DNA of 64,000 nt. Source: Sphingomonas sp. Leaf10 (GTDB taxonomy: Bacteria; Pseudomonadota; Alphaproteobacteria; Sphingomonadales; Sphingomonadaceae). Where the stretch lies: assembly GCF_001421245.1 (NCBI RefSeq), contig NZ_LMKE01000001.1, positions 40,612 to 104,611 on the forward strand, given 5' to 3'. The position numbers were made by a program, and so were the translations under genes. Shown here one piece after another: positions 54,879 through 63,519 of this stretch; position 1 is the stretch's first letter, and each line of letters opens with the position of its first letter. The notes beneath the pieces were generated by a model, which was not told the origin of the DNA, searched no databases, and saw only the letters and a program-made list of their open reading frames with translations.

Positions 54879-55577
54879 ATGGATAAGGGACCTGTCCGCG
54901 ACGATGCCGTGTACCGCGGCGCCTGGGAAGCGATCTGTCGCTCGCAGGCAGTCATCGAGTTTGCGCTCGACGGGACGGTCCTGTGGGCGAACGACGCGTT
55001 CCTCGGCACGATGGGCTATTCCCTGGCCGAGGTGAGCGGACGGCATCATCGCCTCTTCTGTTCGGCGGCCGAGGGTGTTTCCCCGGCCTATGCCGCGTTC
55101 TGGCGCAAGCTTGCCGGGGGCGCGTTCGAAGGCGGGTTGTATCGTCGCGTCGATCGACAGGGCCGGGATGTGTGGTTGCAGGCGACCTACAACCCGGTGC
55201 TCGATGCGCAGGGGCACCCGTCGAAAATCGTCAAGATCGCCACGGACATGACCCGGCAGATCGTGCTGGAGCACGAGGTGCAGGCACGGCTGGACGAGGG
55301 CAACCGCTTCCGCATCGCGTTGGAGGGGCAGAAGGAAGCGCTGCAATCGGCGATGACGCAATTGTCCGGGATCGTCGCGTCGATCGGCGACATCACCGCG
55401 CAGACCCGGTTGGTCGCGCTGAATGCCGCGATCGAGGCGGCGCGGGCGGGGGAGGCGGGCACCGGCTTTGCAGTAGTCGCACGCGAGGTGAAATCGCTGG
55501 CCGACGATATTCGCGCCGCGACCGAACGCGCCGCGGCGATGCTGCGCGATCATGGCGGAGCGGTGCTGGCCGCCTGA
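54879..55577 (+). CDS. Soluble PAS-chemoreceptor-tip mini protein
   Basis: A 232-aa cytosolic protein: one PAS domain (about residues 15-130, with [20 protein letters not shown] and PAS-associated [24 protein letters not shown]) followed by a short coiled coil that contains the MCP hairpin tip [35 protein letters not shown]. There are no TM helices and the coiled coil is far shorter than in normal receptors, ending about 35 residues after the tip. The start GTVLWAND pattern suits a haem or flavin PAS but the ligand is not readable. It could feed the che system at the left of the window. Confidence 0.85.
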   Translation: MDKGPVRDDAVYRGAWEAICRSQAVIEFALDGTVLWANDAFLGTMGYSLAEVSGRHHRLFCSAAEGVSPAYAAFWRKLAGGAFEGGLYRRVDRQGRDVWLQATYNPVLDAQGHPSKIVKIATDMTRQIVLEHEVQARLDEGNRFRIALEGQKEALQSAMTQLSGIVASIGDITAQTRLVALNAAIEAARAGEAGTGFAVVAREVKSLADDIRAATERAAAMLRDHGGAVLAA

Positions 55578-55580
55578 GCG

Positions 55581-56171
55581 TCAATAACCGGTATAGCGTC
55601 CCGGCCGGTGCCACGCGATCAGGATGCCGCTGATCGCCGCGGCGCTGAATGCCGACCATGCGACCTGCACCGGCGCCACTACCGCGAACGATGCCGCAAG
55701 AATGCCGAGATCGATCGCGATCTGGGTACGGCCGGCATTCCAGCCCCGCGTGCGTTGCAGCCACAAAGTCACCACGCCGGTCCCGCCGACCCCCGCATCG
55801 TGGCGGGCAAGCGCGAGGATGCCCATGCCGATCACCGTGCCACCGGCAATCGCGGCAAAGGCCGGATGCACCTCGACGATGCGAAAGCCGTATCGCGCCA
55901 TCGTCGAGAACAGCGCGATGCCGGCATTGACCGCGATCGTGCGCAGCATGAACCGCGTGCCCATCGCCCGTTTGGCGAACAGGAAGAAGGGGATGTTGAT
56001 CAGCGTGAACAACACGCCGGTCGGCAGCGGGATGAGATAGGATACCAGCAGCGCAACTCCGGCGATGCCACCGGTGACCAGCCCCGCGGCACGCAGCAAC
56101 GCCAGACCGAGCGCGATCATCACACATCCGACGACGATGGCATAGACGTCCTCGGACCGGCTGTGTGGCAC
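55581..56171 (-). CDS. YitT family (DUF161) membrane protein
   Basis: A 196-aa inner-membrane protein with about five TM helices. Family landmarks: GCVMIALGLALLRAAGLVTGGIAGVALLVSY, PLPTGVLFTLINIPFFLFAKRAMGTRFMLRT and TGVVTLWLQRTRGWNAGRTQIAID. The usual C-terminal DUF2179 domain is absent, so this is the short form. Function unknown. It converges with the PAS-tip gene with a 3-bp gap. Confidence 0.85.
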   Translation of the reverse strand: MPHSRSEDVYAIVVGCVMIALGLALLRAAGLVTGGIAGVALLVSYLIPLPTGVLFTLINIPFFLFAKRAMGTRFMLRTIAVNAGIALFSTMARYGFRIVEVHPAFAAIAGGTVIGMGILALARHDAGVGGTGVVTLWLQRTRGWNAGRTQIAIDLGILAASFAVVAPVQVAWSAFSAAAISGILIAWHRPGRYTGY

Positions 56172-56287
56172 AACTTCATGGGGCAGGGCGGGGGCGATGG
56201 CGTCAGTCTCCGGTCAGGCCGGCATCCTCCCCCGTTGTTCTTTTGTTGCGCGCTGCACTATCGCGGATCGGGTGAGAGGTGAAGCGG

Positions 56288-57151
56288 CTAATTCGACCGC
56301 GTCTTCGCACGCGATCGCCGCAGTTCGGCGACCTGGCTTGCCACCGGTTCGCTATCGCAAATCGTGCGATCGGCGGCGGTCAGCGCATCGGCATCGATAC
56401 AGGCGAGCGGTTGCTGCATGTCGCCGAGCAGCGCGATCGGTTCGATTCGGGTGTCGCGCGCGGCGATGACCGGGGCGAGTTCGGTCAGGAAGCGCTTCCA
56501 GCCGCTGGTTTCAGCGGGGCCTTCCCCCGACGCTGGTGGCAGGGCGGCGGCGGTACGGCGCATCGCTTCGGCTTCGTCGAACCGGCCGAGTTGGCGGAGC
56601 GCATTGGCTCCGCGCGCTGACAGTGCACGTCGCTCTGCCGGATCGGTCGTGGCGGGAAGGGTAGCGACGCGGGCGGCGAATTCGGTCTGATACCGCTTGG
56701 ACAGTGCGGCATCGCCCTGCGTCATCGCGTCGGGCGTTACCGTCCAGATCGCGCGCAGCAGCAGCCATAGCGACTGGGTCTCCGGCCGACCGAGCCGGTT
56801 CGCCAGCCATGCTGCACGGTAATAGGGTACGTCGCCTGCGACTAGGGAGCGATAGTCGGGCGTGGCGATCAGCGTCGTCAGCTTGGCGACGTCCGCCGGG
56901 GTGAAGTCGTCGAACACCACCAGCCGGTTCGACGGGCATTCGGGGAGCGGAAAAGGGAAGGGCATGTAGCTGTACGGCTTCCCGTCGGGGCGCGAGCCAT
57001 AGGTGCTGTAGGTGCCCGATCGCCATGCCTCGAACGTCTCACCGCCGACGGGGCAGGTCATCGCCGCCATGCCGCCGTGATGGCCAAGCGGCATGACCGG
57101 CGGTGCGGGCGGCGGTGCGGGGGTGGTTTGCAGTAGCAGGGCGAGCAGCAT
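56288..57151 (-). CDS. Hypothetical exported protein
   Basis: About 287 aa beginning with a hydrophobic start (MLLALLLQTTPAPPPAPP). A Cys-Pro motif MTCPVGGETFEAW and PECPSNRLVVFDDFTPADVAKLTTLI precede a helical region (WLLLRAIWTV..., TDPAERRALSARGANALRQLGRFDEAEAM) that looks like tetratricopeptide-type helices. No named family recognised. ATG 57151 is chosen for the hydrophobic start and because a clean GGAGGTC lies upstream; codons further up are less likely. Confidence 0.65.
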   Translation of the reverse strand: MLLALLLQTTPAPPPAPPVMPLGHHGGMAAMTCPVGGETFEAWRSGTYSTYGSRPDGKPYSYMPFPFPLPECPSNRLVVFDDFTPADVAKLTTLIATPDYRSLVAGDVPYYRAAWLANRLGRPETQSLWLLLRAIWTVTPDAMTQGDAALSKRYQTEFAARVATLPATTDPAERRALSARGANALRQLGRFDEAEAMRRTAAALPPASGEGPAETSGWKRFLTELAPVIAARDTRIEPIALLGDMQQPLACIDADALTAADRTICDSEPVASQVAELRRSRAKTRSN

Positions 57152-57267
57152 GACGACCTCCGATCGGGTGCGTTGATGCGAGGGTGCCGTGATCGGCACC
57201 GGATCGCAATGCGGATCGGAACCCGCGTGGTGCGGATGCGGTTGTGGCAGCGCAACGGAGAAAGCGC

Positions 57268-57615
57268 ATGGCCGAAATCATGTCGGGCGGGTGTCAGTGC
57301 GGGCGGGTTCGCTATACGGTGACGATCCGCGATGAAGAGGCGTATCTGTGCCATTGCCGGATGTGTCAGCGCGCGACCGGCGGCGTATCGATCGCGTTCA
57401 AGCATGTCGCCAGGCGCGACGTGGCGTGGGACCGTCGGTCCGACCTGTACGAATCGTCGCCGATCGCCAGGCGCGGTTTCTGTCGCGAATGCGGAACGCC
57501 GCTCAGCTTCGATTTTCCCGATGGCGACAATATCGACCTGACGATCAGCAGCTTCGACGAACCGGCGCGTTTCCAGCCGCATCACCATTTCAGGGTCGAG
57601 AGTTGGCACCCGTAA
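57268..57615 (+). CDS. GFA-family Zn protein, truncated by an in-frame stop
   Basis: Glutathione-dependent formaldehyde-activating (GFA/CENP-V) family protein. The full Cys set for zinc is present: Cys9, Cys11, Cys28, Cys30, Cys33 and Cys72, Cys75 (GGCQCGRVRY, CHCRMCQRATGG, FCRECGTPLSF). The frame ends at TAA (57613-57615) after 115 aa, but the next 29 codons (57616-57705) continue in the same frame with typical family C-terminal sequence. The truncated protein keeps all Zn ligands and may fold; activity is uncertain. ATG 57268 with GGAGAAAG upstream. The broader family acts on small aldehydes or thiols, often of unknown substrate. Confidence 0.8.
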   Translation: MAEIMSGGCQCGRVRYTVTIRDEEAYLCHCRMCQRATGGVSIAFKHVARRDVAWDRRSDLYESSPIARRGFCRECGTPLSFDFPDGDNIDLTISSFDEPARFQPHHHFRVESWHP

Positions 57616-57705
57616 TGGCTCGACACGCGCGGGCTGCCCGAATATCGCGCCGACGAACATGACCCCACCGTCGAACGTTGGAAGAACGCACTTGGCACAT
57701 CCTGA
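57616..57705 (+). pseudogene. Orphaned C-terminal tail of the GFA gene after the nonsense codon
   Basis: Twenty-nine sense codons in the same frame as the GFA gene, reading WLDTRGLPEYRADEH...VERWKNALGTS, then TGA at 57703-57705. The LPEYR-type tail is usual at the end of alphaproteobacterial GFA proteins. Without the TAA at 57613 the protein would be 145 aa and would overlap the hydrolase start by 14 bp, the normal coupling. A CAA or GAA codon changed to TAA by one substitution would explain it. Confidence 0.75.
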
Positions 57706-58450
57706 ACCCACGACCCATCGTTTCGCCAGCTTCGATGGTGTCGAGATCGCCTGGACCGAACTGGGCGAGGGTCGGCCGGTGGTGCTGATCCATGGGTATT
57801 TCAGCGACGCACAGACCAACTGGATCAAATACGGCCATGCGGCAAAGGTTGCGGCACTCGGCCGCCGGGTCATCATGCCCGACCTGCGCGCGCATGGGGC
57901 AAGCGCCCGGCCGCATGATGCCGCCGCCTATCCGTCCGATGCGCTGGCGAAGGACGGCATGGCGCTGATCGAGCAACTGGGGCTGACCGACTATGATCTA
58001 GGCGGCTATTCGCTCGGCGCGCGGACGGCGGTGCGGATGGTGACGATGGGCGCCACGCCGGGCAGGCTGGTGTTGAGCGGTATGGGGCTGGAAGGGCTGC
58101 TCGATACCGGGCGGCGGGCGGCGCATTTCTGGCGGATCCTGACCAATCTCGGCAGTTTCGAGCGTGGGTCGCCGGAATGGATGGCGGAGGCGTTTCTCAA
58201 GACCACCGGCGGCGATCCGGTGGCGTTGCTCGGCATCCTCGGCACCTTTGTTGACACGTCGCGCGAGGAACTTGCCGGCATCGCTCAGCCGGTACTGGTG
58301 CTGGCCGGCGAGGAAGATGACGATAATGGCAGCCATCGGGCGCTCGCCGACCTGTTGCCCGATGCGCGATTGGTCGAGACGCCGGGCAATCACATGAGCG
58401 CGGTGGTAAAGAAGGAACTGGGCGACGCGATCGCTGCGTTTTTGGCGTAA
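57692..58450 (+). CDS. Alpha/beta hydrolase
   Basis: A 252-aa alpha/beta hydrolase. VVLIHGYFSDAQTNWIKYG (oxyanion hole), VIMPDLRAHGASARP, nucleophile elbow YDLGGYSLGARTAVRM (Ser in GYSLG), Asp in LVLAGEEDDDNG and His in ETPGNHMSAV. A TTG start at 57692 is preferred (GGAAGAA 6 bases upstream, overlapping the original GFA end); the ATG at 57659 lies inside the GFA tail. Convergent with a glutathione transferase through a shared terminator. Confidence 0.85.
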   Translation: MAHPEPTTHRFASFDGVEIAWTELGEGRPVVLIHGYFSDAQTNWIKYGHAAKVAALGRRVIMPDLRAHGASARPHDAAAYPSDALAKDGMALIEQLGLTDYDLGGYSLGARTAVRMVTMGATPGRLVLSGMGLEGLLDTGRRAAHFWRILTNLGSFERGSPEWMAEAFLKTTGGDPVALLGILGTFVDTSREELAGIAQPVLVLAGEEDDDNGSHRALADLLPDARLVETPGNHMSAVVKKELGDAIAAFLA

Positions 58451-58475
58451 ATCCTCCCCGTACCGGGGAGGATTT
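58449..58475. terminator. Bidirectional hairpin terminator
   Basis: Perfect 12-bp stem AAATCCTCCCCG / CGGGGAGGATTT with loop TAC, spanning the stop codons of both convergent genes (hydrolase on plus, glutathione transferase on minus). A/T runs at the stem base suit termination in both directions. The core CTCCCCG-N3-CGGGGAG is the same as the end hairpins of the repeat at 38131-38255. Confidence 0.8.
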
Positions 58476-59142
58476 ACTTCACGACCTGCTCATACTGCTC
58501 CAGCACCCATTCCTCTTCCTGCGCGGCGGCGATCCAGTCCTGCATCCACGGATGGTTGATGAGGGTAATGATGTACCCCATCGCGAAGCGCGGGCAGGGC
58601 AGCGAATAGGTGACGATCCGCGTCGCTACGGGTGCGAACATGATGTCGGCGGCGCCGAACTCGCCGAACAAATAGTCGCCGCCATGGCCGAACCGCGCCC
58701 GCGCCTGCGCCCATAGCTCGTAGATGCGCGACAGGTCGGCCAGCACATCGTCGTCGGGCTGGGTCGGATCATAGACCTGACGGACGTTCATGCTGTGCTT
58801 GCGGCGCAGCGGCGCGAAGCCCGAATGCATCTCCGCCGCCATCGACCGCGCCATCGCGCGCGCGGCGGGATCGGTGGGCCAGAATTTCTCGCCCCCCGAT
58901 TTTTCGTTCAGATATTCGACGATGGCCAGACTGTCCCACACGACGATCTCGTCGCCGTCCCACAGGATCGGTACCTTTCCCGACGACGGCGCGAACTCGT
59001 CGCCTTCGCGGCGCTTGTCCCAGTCGGCGTCGTAGAGCGGTACGACGACTTCCTCGAACGGCAGGCCCGACAGCTTGGCCGCCAGCCAGCCGCGCAGCGA
59101 CCAGGAGGAATAGGCCTTGTTCCCGATGATGAGCTTGAGCAT
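58474..59142 (-). CDS. Glutathione S-transferase family protein
   Basis: A 222-aa GST. N-terminal thioredoxin fold MLKLIIGNKAYSSWSLRGWLAAKLSGLPFEE with the Ser of YSSWSLR at the catalytic place, GKVPILWDGDEIVVWDSLAIVEYL (cis-Pro and the glutathione-binding ES/DS turn), then the helical C-terminal domain with FGAADIMFAPVATR. Resembles the NISHI/maleylacetoacetate-like branch with an unknown substrate. ATG 59142 is fixed by the fold; divergent from exoD by 76 bp. Confidence 0.92.
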   Translation of the reverse strand: MLKLIIGNKAYSSWSLRGWLAAKLSGLPFEEVVVPLYDADWDKRREGDEFAPSSGKVPILWDGDEIVVWDSLAIVEYLNEKSGGEKFWPTDPAARAMARSMAAEMHSGFAPLRRKHSMNVRQVYDPTQPDDDVLADLSRIYELWAQARARFGHGGDYLFGEFGAADIMFAPVATRIVTYSLPCPRFAMGYIITLINHPWMQDWIAAAQEEEWVLEQYEQVVK

Positions 59143-59218
59143 GGGCGCGGTCGTGCCACGTCGGTCCCAGCGTGTCGAGCCATTGGAACCGCGACCGAAA
59201 CGATCCGTTGCCGACGCC

Positions 59219-59836
59219 ATGGCGGATAACGACAAAAGCGGTGACCTGCACAGCGTGGGCGACGTACTCGACCGGTTGCAGGAACTGGGCGAGCAGGCCG
59301 GCGGGGCTAAGGTGCGGCTGGGCGACATGCTGGAGACGATGGGTCACCGCGCTTACGGCCCGTTCCTCATCGTCCTGCCGATGATCGAGATTTCGCCGGT
59401 CGGCGGCATTCCCGGCCTGCCGACCGCGTTGGCGGCGGTGCTGGCTTTGCTGGCGATCCAGCTGGTGTTGGGACGCGAGCATCTGTGGCTGCCGGGCTTC
59501 TTCGCCAATCGCGGAATGAGCGGCGAGAAGTTGCAGAAGGTCGTCGACAAGGGGCGGCCGATCGCGAAACGCATGGACAAATGGTTCCACGACCGGCTGC
59601 CTGCGCTGACCAAGGGACCGATGGTCAAGGTCGCTGGCATCGCGATCATCCTGCTTTGCCTGACGGTACCGCCGCTGGAACTACTCCCCTTTGCCAGTAC
59701 CGCGCCGATGGCGGCGATCATGGCCTTCGGCATCGCGCTGCTGGTGCGCGACGGGGTGTTGATGGTGGTCGCCTGTGCGCTGTCGGTGGGGGCGGTGGCG
59801 CTGGGGGCAGGGTTGTTTGTGTCGCGGCAGGGGTGA
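59219..59836 (+). CDS. ExoD-family exopolysaccharide synthesis protein
   Basis: A 205-aa inner-membrane protein of the ExoD family. Soluble N-terminus with LHSVGDVLDRLQELGEQ and VRLGDMLETMGHRAYGPFLIVLPMIEISPVGGIPG, then TM helices (LPTALAAVLALLAIQLVLG; AGIAIILLCLTVPPLELLPF; AIMAFGIALLVRDGVLMVVACALSVGAVALG). The family is linked to exopolysaccharide production and alkaline tolerance, but the mechanism is unknown. ATG 59219. It ends next to a palindromic repeat shared in type with the one in comEC. Confidence 0.88.
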   Translation: MADNDKSGDLHSVGDVLDRLQELGEQAGGAKVRLGDMLETMGHRAYGPFLIVLPMIEISPVGGIPGLPTALAAVLALLAIQLVLGREHLWLPGFFANRGMSGEKLQKVVDKGRPIAKRMDKWFHDRLPALTKGPMVKVAGIAIILLCLTVPPLELLPFASTAPMAAIMAFGIALLVRDGVLMVVACALSVGAVALGAGLFVSRQG

Positions 59837-59843
59837 TTTCTCT

Positions 59844-59940
59844 CCTCCCTGGAAGGGAGGGGCCGGGGGGGCGCGGCTTGCGAGGAACGCTTACGTCCGC
59901 CAATTGGCCGACCCACCCCAACCCCTCCCTGTCAGGGAGG
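59844..59940. repeat. Palindromic repeat, same family as the comEC insert
   Basis: Terminal hairpins CCTCCCT-GGA-AGGGAGG (59844-59860) and CCTCCCT-GTC-AGGGAGG (59924-59940) frame a 63-bp core whose edges (GGGCCGGGGGGG and CCCACCCCAACCCC) pair imperfectly. Reverse-complemented, the comEC element has the same order of hairpin, G-rich arm, variable core, C-rich arm, hairpin. Located between converging exoD and engB. Confidence 0.85.
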
Positions 59941-59956
59941 GGCTTGACCGCAAAGG

Positions 59957-60625
59957 TCAGCCGATCGACTCGATCACCGCCGCCCGCAGTTCAGCGATGC
60001 CCATGCCCTTTTCGCTCGATGTCGAGATGACGTCGGGGTGCGCGGCCGGGCGTTTGCGTACTTCTTCACCGACCGCGGCATAGACCGCGTCGAGTTCGGT
60101 CGCCTTGATCTTGTCAGTCTTGGTCAGGACGATGCGGTAGCTGGTCGCGGCCTTGTCGAGCATTTCGAACACCTCGCGGTCGACATCCTTGATGCCGTGG
60201 CGCGAGTCGATCAGCACCAGCGTCCGCTTCAGCACCTGCCGTCCGCGCAGATAGTCGTTCACCAGATAGCGCCACTTGCGGACCATGTCCTTGGGCGCCT
60301 TGGCAAAACCATAGCCGGGCATGTCGACCAGCCGCAGTTTGAGCGGCGTCCCGATGTCGAAGAAGTTCAATTCCTGCGTCCGACCCGGCGTGACCGACGT
60401 CCGCGCCAGCGACGTACGGCCGGTCAGCGCGTTCAAAAGCGACGACTTGCCGACGTTCGATCGTCCGGCAAAGGCGATCTCCGGCACGTCAGGCGATGGC
60501 AGATGCTCGAGCGACGGCGCGGACTTCAGGAACTGGATCGGCCCCGCAAAGATCTTGCGCGCCGCTTCGATCTGGTCGGGATCGAAGCGGTCGTCGCCCG
60601 GCGGCGGGGGCGGCAGGTCGCTCAC
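59957..60625 (-). CDS. engB: Ribosome biogenesis GTPase YsxC/EngB
   Basis: Essential GTPase for 50S ribosome assembly (222 aa). G1 [21 protein letters not shown]2/G3 region with [13 protein letters not shown] and [14 protein letters not shown]4 LTKTDK and G5 SSEKGMG. GTG start at 60625 overlaps the yidC stop as GTGA and removes a spurious upstream extension. It closes the rpmH-rnpA-yidD-yidC cluster. Also known as ysxC or yihA. Confidence 0.94.
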   Translation of the reverse strand: MSDLPPPPPGDDRFDPDQIEAARKIFAGPIQFLKSAPSLEHLPSPDVPEIAFAGRSNVGKSSLLNALTGRTSLARTSVTPGRTQELNFFDIGTPLKLRLVDMPGYGFAKAPKDMVRKWRYLVNDYLRGRQVLKRTLVLIDSRHGIKDVDREVFEMLDKAATSYRIVLTKTDKIKATELDAVYAAVGEEVRKRPAAHPDVISTSSEKGMGIAELRAAVIESIG

Positions 60626-62319
60626 TTGGCAGCCGCCTGCTTGAGCGCCGGATGCCGCGAATAGAGCAGCTGCTGCTGCGCGATGGTCAGCAGGTTCGAC
60701 GTGATCCAGTAGACCTGCAAGCCGACGGCGAACGGCGCCATGATGAACATCAGCACCCATGGCATCAGCCCGAAGACCTGCTTCTGCATGTCGTCCATCG
60801 GCGCCGGGTTCAGCTTGAACTGGAAATACATCGAGATGCCGAGCAGCACCGGTACGATGCCGATCGCGAGGAAGTGCGGCAGGGTGAAGTCGAGATAACC
60901 GAACAGGTTGAGGATCGTCGCCGGATCGGGTGCCGACAGATCCTTGATCCAGCCAACGAACGGCTGGTGCCGCATTTCGATAGTCAGCAACAGCACCTTG
61001 TACAGCGCATAGAAGATCGGAATCTGGATCAGCGTCGGCAGACAGCCGGCGACCGGATTGACCTTCTCTTCCTTGTACAGCTGCATCATCTTCTGCTGAA
61101 GTTGCGGCTTGTCGTCCTTGTACCGCTCCTGCAGCGCCTTCAGCTTGGGCTGGATCGCGCGCATCGCCGCCATCGACGCGAACTGGCGCTGGGCGATCGG
61201 GAACATCAGGCCGCGGATCGTCACCGTCAGCAGGATGATCGCGACGCCGAAATTGCCGACCAGACGGAACAGCCAGTCGAGATAGACGAAGATCGGCTCC
61301 TCGACGATGCGGAACCAGCCCCAGTCGATCGAGCGCGAGAAATAGGGCACGCCCTGCGCCTCATAGGCGTTGAGCAGTTTGTTCTCCTTGGCACCGGCAA
61401 AGAAGCGGACGCTCTGCGTCAGCGCCTGCCCCGGCGCGAGCGCGGTCAGCGTCGGCGAACGATAGTCCGCTTGATGCCGCTGGTCGCCGCCCTTGAGCGT
61501 CAGCGTATGCTGCACGCCCTGATCGGGGATCAGCGCGGTCATCCAGTAATGGTCGGTGAAGCCCAGCCAGCCGCCCTTGGTGTTGAACGCCTCGGGAGCT
61601 TCGTCGATATCCTTGTAATCGACGTCGAACTTCACGCCGTTGCCGGCTTCGTAGACCGGGCCGACCTGGATCGTCATCGTATCCTTGTCGATCGGCGCGC
61701 CGCGGCGGCTGAGCAGGCCGTAGGTCGCGACCTGGATCGGTTGCGGACCGGCATTCGCCACGCTCTGGCGGACGGTGAACATATAGCCGTCATCGACGGA
61801 AATCTGCATTTGGTAGCGCTGCGTTCCGACGGTGGTCGACAGCGTGACCGGGGCCCGCGGGGTCAGCTTGGTGCCGCTCGCGGTCCACAGCGCATCGGCG
61901 GGCGGTGCCGACACGCCGGTGCCGCTCCAGCCGAACTGCGCGAAATAGGCGTCGGCGGTGCCCGACGGCGACAATAGGCGCACCGGCGGCGAGTTGGCGG
62001 CGATCGTTTCCTTGTGCTTCACCAGCACGAGGTCATCGATCCGCCCGCCGCGCAGGTTGATCGACCCTTGCACGCTGGGCGTCTCGATCGCGATGCGCGG
62101 GGTTTCGCGCAGGACGATCGCCCGGTCGCGAATCGCGTTCGCGGTGTCGGCGGCGGGATCGGTCGCCGGATTGGCGACGGGCTTGCTCTTGCCGTCCTCC
62201 AGCTTCGTCACCGGCGGATTGGCAGCCGGGAAGAAGTGGTTGGCGATATACGGCCAGCCGAACAGCACCAGCGCAGCCAGTACCGCGAACAGCAGGAAAT
62301 TCTTCTGGTCGTTCTTCAC
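60622..62319 (-). CDS. yidC: Membrane protein insertase YidC
   Basis: Inner-membrane insertase (565 aa) assisting Sec-dependent and independent insertion. N-terminal signal anchor [24 protein letters not shown], a large periplasmic domain (about residues 60-335), then the conserved five-helix core from [28 protein letters not shown] with the positively charged groove region and [26 protein letters not shown]-terminus ends [12 protein letters not shown]. Preceded by yidD by 16 bp. Confidence 0.96.
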   Translation of the reverse strand: MKNDQKNFLLFAVLAALVLFGWPYIANHFFPAANPPVTKLEDGKSKPVANPATDPAADTANAIRDRAIVLRETPRIAIETPSVQGSINLRGGRIDDLVLVKHKETIAANSPPVRLLSPSGTADAYFAQFGWSGTGVSAPPADALWTASGTKLTPRAPVTLSTTVGTQRYQMQISVDDGYMFTVRQSVANAGPQPIQVATYGLLSRRGAPIDKDTMTIQVGPVYEAGNGVKFDVDYKDIDEAPEAFNTKGGWLGFTDHYWMTALIPDQGVQHTLTLKGGDQRHQADYRSPTLTALAPGQALTQSVRFFAGAKENKLLNAYEAQGVPYFSRSIDWGWFRIVEEPIFVYLDWLFRLVGNFGVAIILLTVTIRGLMFPIAQRQFASMAAMRAIQPKLKALQERYKDDKPQLQQKMMQLYKEEKVNPVAGCLPTLIQIPIFYALYKVLLLTIEMRHQPFVGWIKDLSAPDPATILNLFGYLDFTLPHFLAIGIVPVLLGISMYFQFKLNPAPMDDMQKQVFGLMPWVLMFIMAPFAVGLQVYWITSNLLTIAQQQLLYSRHPALKQAAAK

Positions 62320-62335
62320 GCGAAATCCTCAGGCT

Positions 62336-62581
62336 CTAAGGCACCGGGTCGTGGCCGTGCCCGCCCCAGGGATGGCAGCGCGCGATACGTTTCGCGGCCA
62401 GCCAGCCCCCCTTTGCCGCGCCATAGCGGGCAATGGCGGTGATTGCATAGGCCGAACAGGAAGGTTGATAGCGGCAGGACGGCGGCAGGATCAGCGACGG
62501 CCCCAATTGCCACGCACGCGCGATGAGCATCAGCGCGCGGGCGGCGATGCCCGGCCGGGGCGATTCGCCGTCGCCGGTCAC
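62336..62581 (-). CDS. yidD: Membrane protein insertion efficiency factor YidD
   Basis: An 81-aa YidD protein. Signature [63 protein letters not shown], with the three conserved Cys and the basic membrane-binding surface. Assists YidC-dependent insertion at the membrane. ATG 62581 overlaps rnpA by 4 bp. Position between rnpA and yidC is the classical order. Confidence 0.93.
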   Translation of the reverse strand: MTGDGESPRPGIAARALMLIARAWQLGPSLILPPSCRYQPSCSAYAITAIARYGAAKGGWLAAKRIARCHPWGGHGHDPVP

Positions 62582-62910
62582 CGCCGGACCTTGCGCAATG
62601 CCTTGGTCAGATCGGCCTTGAGATCGTCGAAGGGGCGTTCGATCCCGCTCGCCCGTCCGATCAGCACGTGATCGGCACCGACGATGCCCAGATCGGGCAG
62701 CATTTCGGCAGCAAGCGCGCGAAAACGCCGTTTCATCCGGTTACGGATGACGGCGTTGCCGACCTTCTTCGATACGGTAATGCCGATTCGCATCGCATTC
62801 GGCGATTCGGCCAGTTCGTCCGTACGGCGCGGTCGCACCAACAGGACGAAGCCGGGCATGGGGGCCCGGCGTCCCGCATTCGCCGCCAGATAATCCCGGC
62901 GGCGAAGCAT
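62578..62910 (-). CDS. rnpA: Ribonuclease P protein component
   Basis: Protein subunit (110 aa) of RNase P, which trims the 5' leader of tRNAs. The RNR motif is [15 protein letters not shown], with [14 protein letters not shown] just before. N-terminal MLRRRDYLA is family-typical and fixes the start at ATG 62910, only 5 bp after the rpmH stop. The longer frame upstream overlaps rpmH and is rejected. Confidence 0.93.
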   Translation of the reverse strand: MLRRRDYLAANAGRRAPMPGFVLLVRPRRTDELAESPNAMRIGITVSKKVGNAVIRNRMKRRFRALAAEMLPDLGIVGADHVLIGRASGIERPFDDLKADLTKALRKVRR

Positions 62911-62915
62911 TTTGA

Positions 62916-63050
62916 TTAGGCCGACAGCTTCTTGCGGCCGCGCGCACGACGGGCGCGGATCACATTGCGGCCGCCCGGCGTCGCCATGCGCGAGCGGAAG
63001 CCGTGACGACGGGCACGTACCAGGTTGCTCGGCTGAAAAGTCCGCTTCAT
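62916..63050 (-). CDS. rpmH: 50S ribosomal protein L34
   Basis: A 44-aa ribosomal protein L34: starts [20 protein letters not shown] and ends [16 protein letters not shown], with nearly half the residues Arg/Lys. Classical partner of rnpA, 5 bp upstream of it. Too short for many gene finders, but the sequence is unmistakable. Confidence 0.97.
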   Translation of the reverse strand: MKRTFQPSNLVRARRHGFRSRMATPGGRNVIRARRARGRKKLSA

Positions 63051-63084
63051 CACTCATTCCCCGGGTATTCAAACTGCTAGAACG

Positions 63085-63108
63085 TAAAAAGCCGCCAGTG
63101 ACGGCGGC
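63085..63108 (-). terminator. Intrinsic terminator upstream of rpmH
   Basis: Read on the minus strand: GCCGCC-GTCACT-GGCGGC (63108 to 63091) followed by TTTTT (63090 to 63086) and ACGTT. It would end transcripts of the small PGPGW-like gene before rpmH, so rpmH must have its own promoter in the roughly 35 bp between. Confidence 0.75.
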
Positions 63109-63123
63109 CGCGTGGTCAGCCCC

Positions 63124-63405
63124 TTAGCGATGCGCGGTTTCCAAGTCAACGGACGAGGCGACGATCCCGGCACGCAGCCGCCGCCGTCTCGCGCTGGGTC
63201 GGCGTAGCGCCCGGTCGGAGAGGGCGCGCATCCGCGGGAAACGTCGCATGGTCCGGGCGAAGCGGCGTCGCGCCCAGCGCGAGTTGCGTAGAATGAGTGC
63301 CAGCCCGGCGGCGAAGGTGAAGATCCCGACCGGTCCCGGCAGCACCGCGACCACCGGCGTCGCGAGGATCAGCAAAGCACCGAGCGCCAGGAGGAGGATC
63401 TGCAT
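63124..63405 (-). CDS. Small membrane protein, PGPGW-like
   Basis: A 93-aa protein with two N-terminal hydrophobic segments (MQILLLALGALLILATPVVAVLPGPVGIFTFAAGLALIL) and a very Arg-rich tail (RNSRWARRRFARTMRRFPRMR...). The LPGPVGIFTFAAGLALILRNSRWARR segment resembles the PGPGW (putative transmembrane protein) family. ATG 63405; the frame opens a few codons further up. Separated from rpmH by a terminator. Confidence 0.65.
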   Translation of the reverse strand: MQILLLALGALLILATPVVAVLPGPVGIFTFAAGLALILRNSRWARRRFARTMRRFPRMRALSDRALRRPSARRRRLRAGIVASSVDLETAHR

Positions 63406-63519
63406 GATATGTCGCCATGCCACCCGTGTGTTGCGGGTTCAAGACGCCTGCGATGCCCTGTCGCTTGACCGCGTCGACCCGATGCGGGACACGGCTGGCC
63501 AAGGGGAATAGGGGCATTC

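Noticed and set aside
62336..63110. Replication origin next to rpmH-rnpA
   Set aside because: The gene cluster is often near oriC in other phyla, but there is no dnaA, no DnaA-box cluster and no AT-rich unwinding region here.
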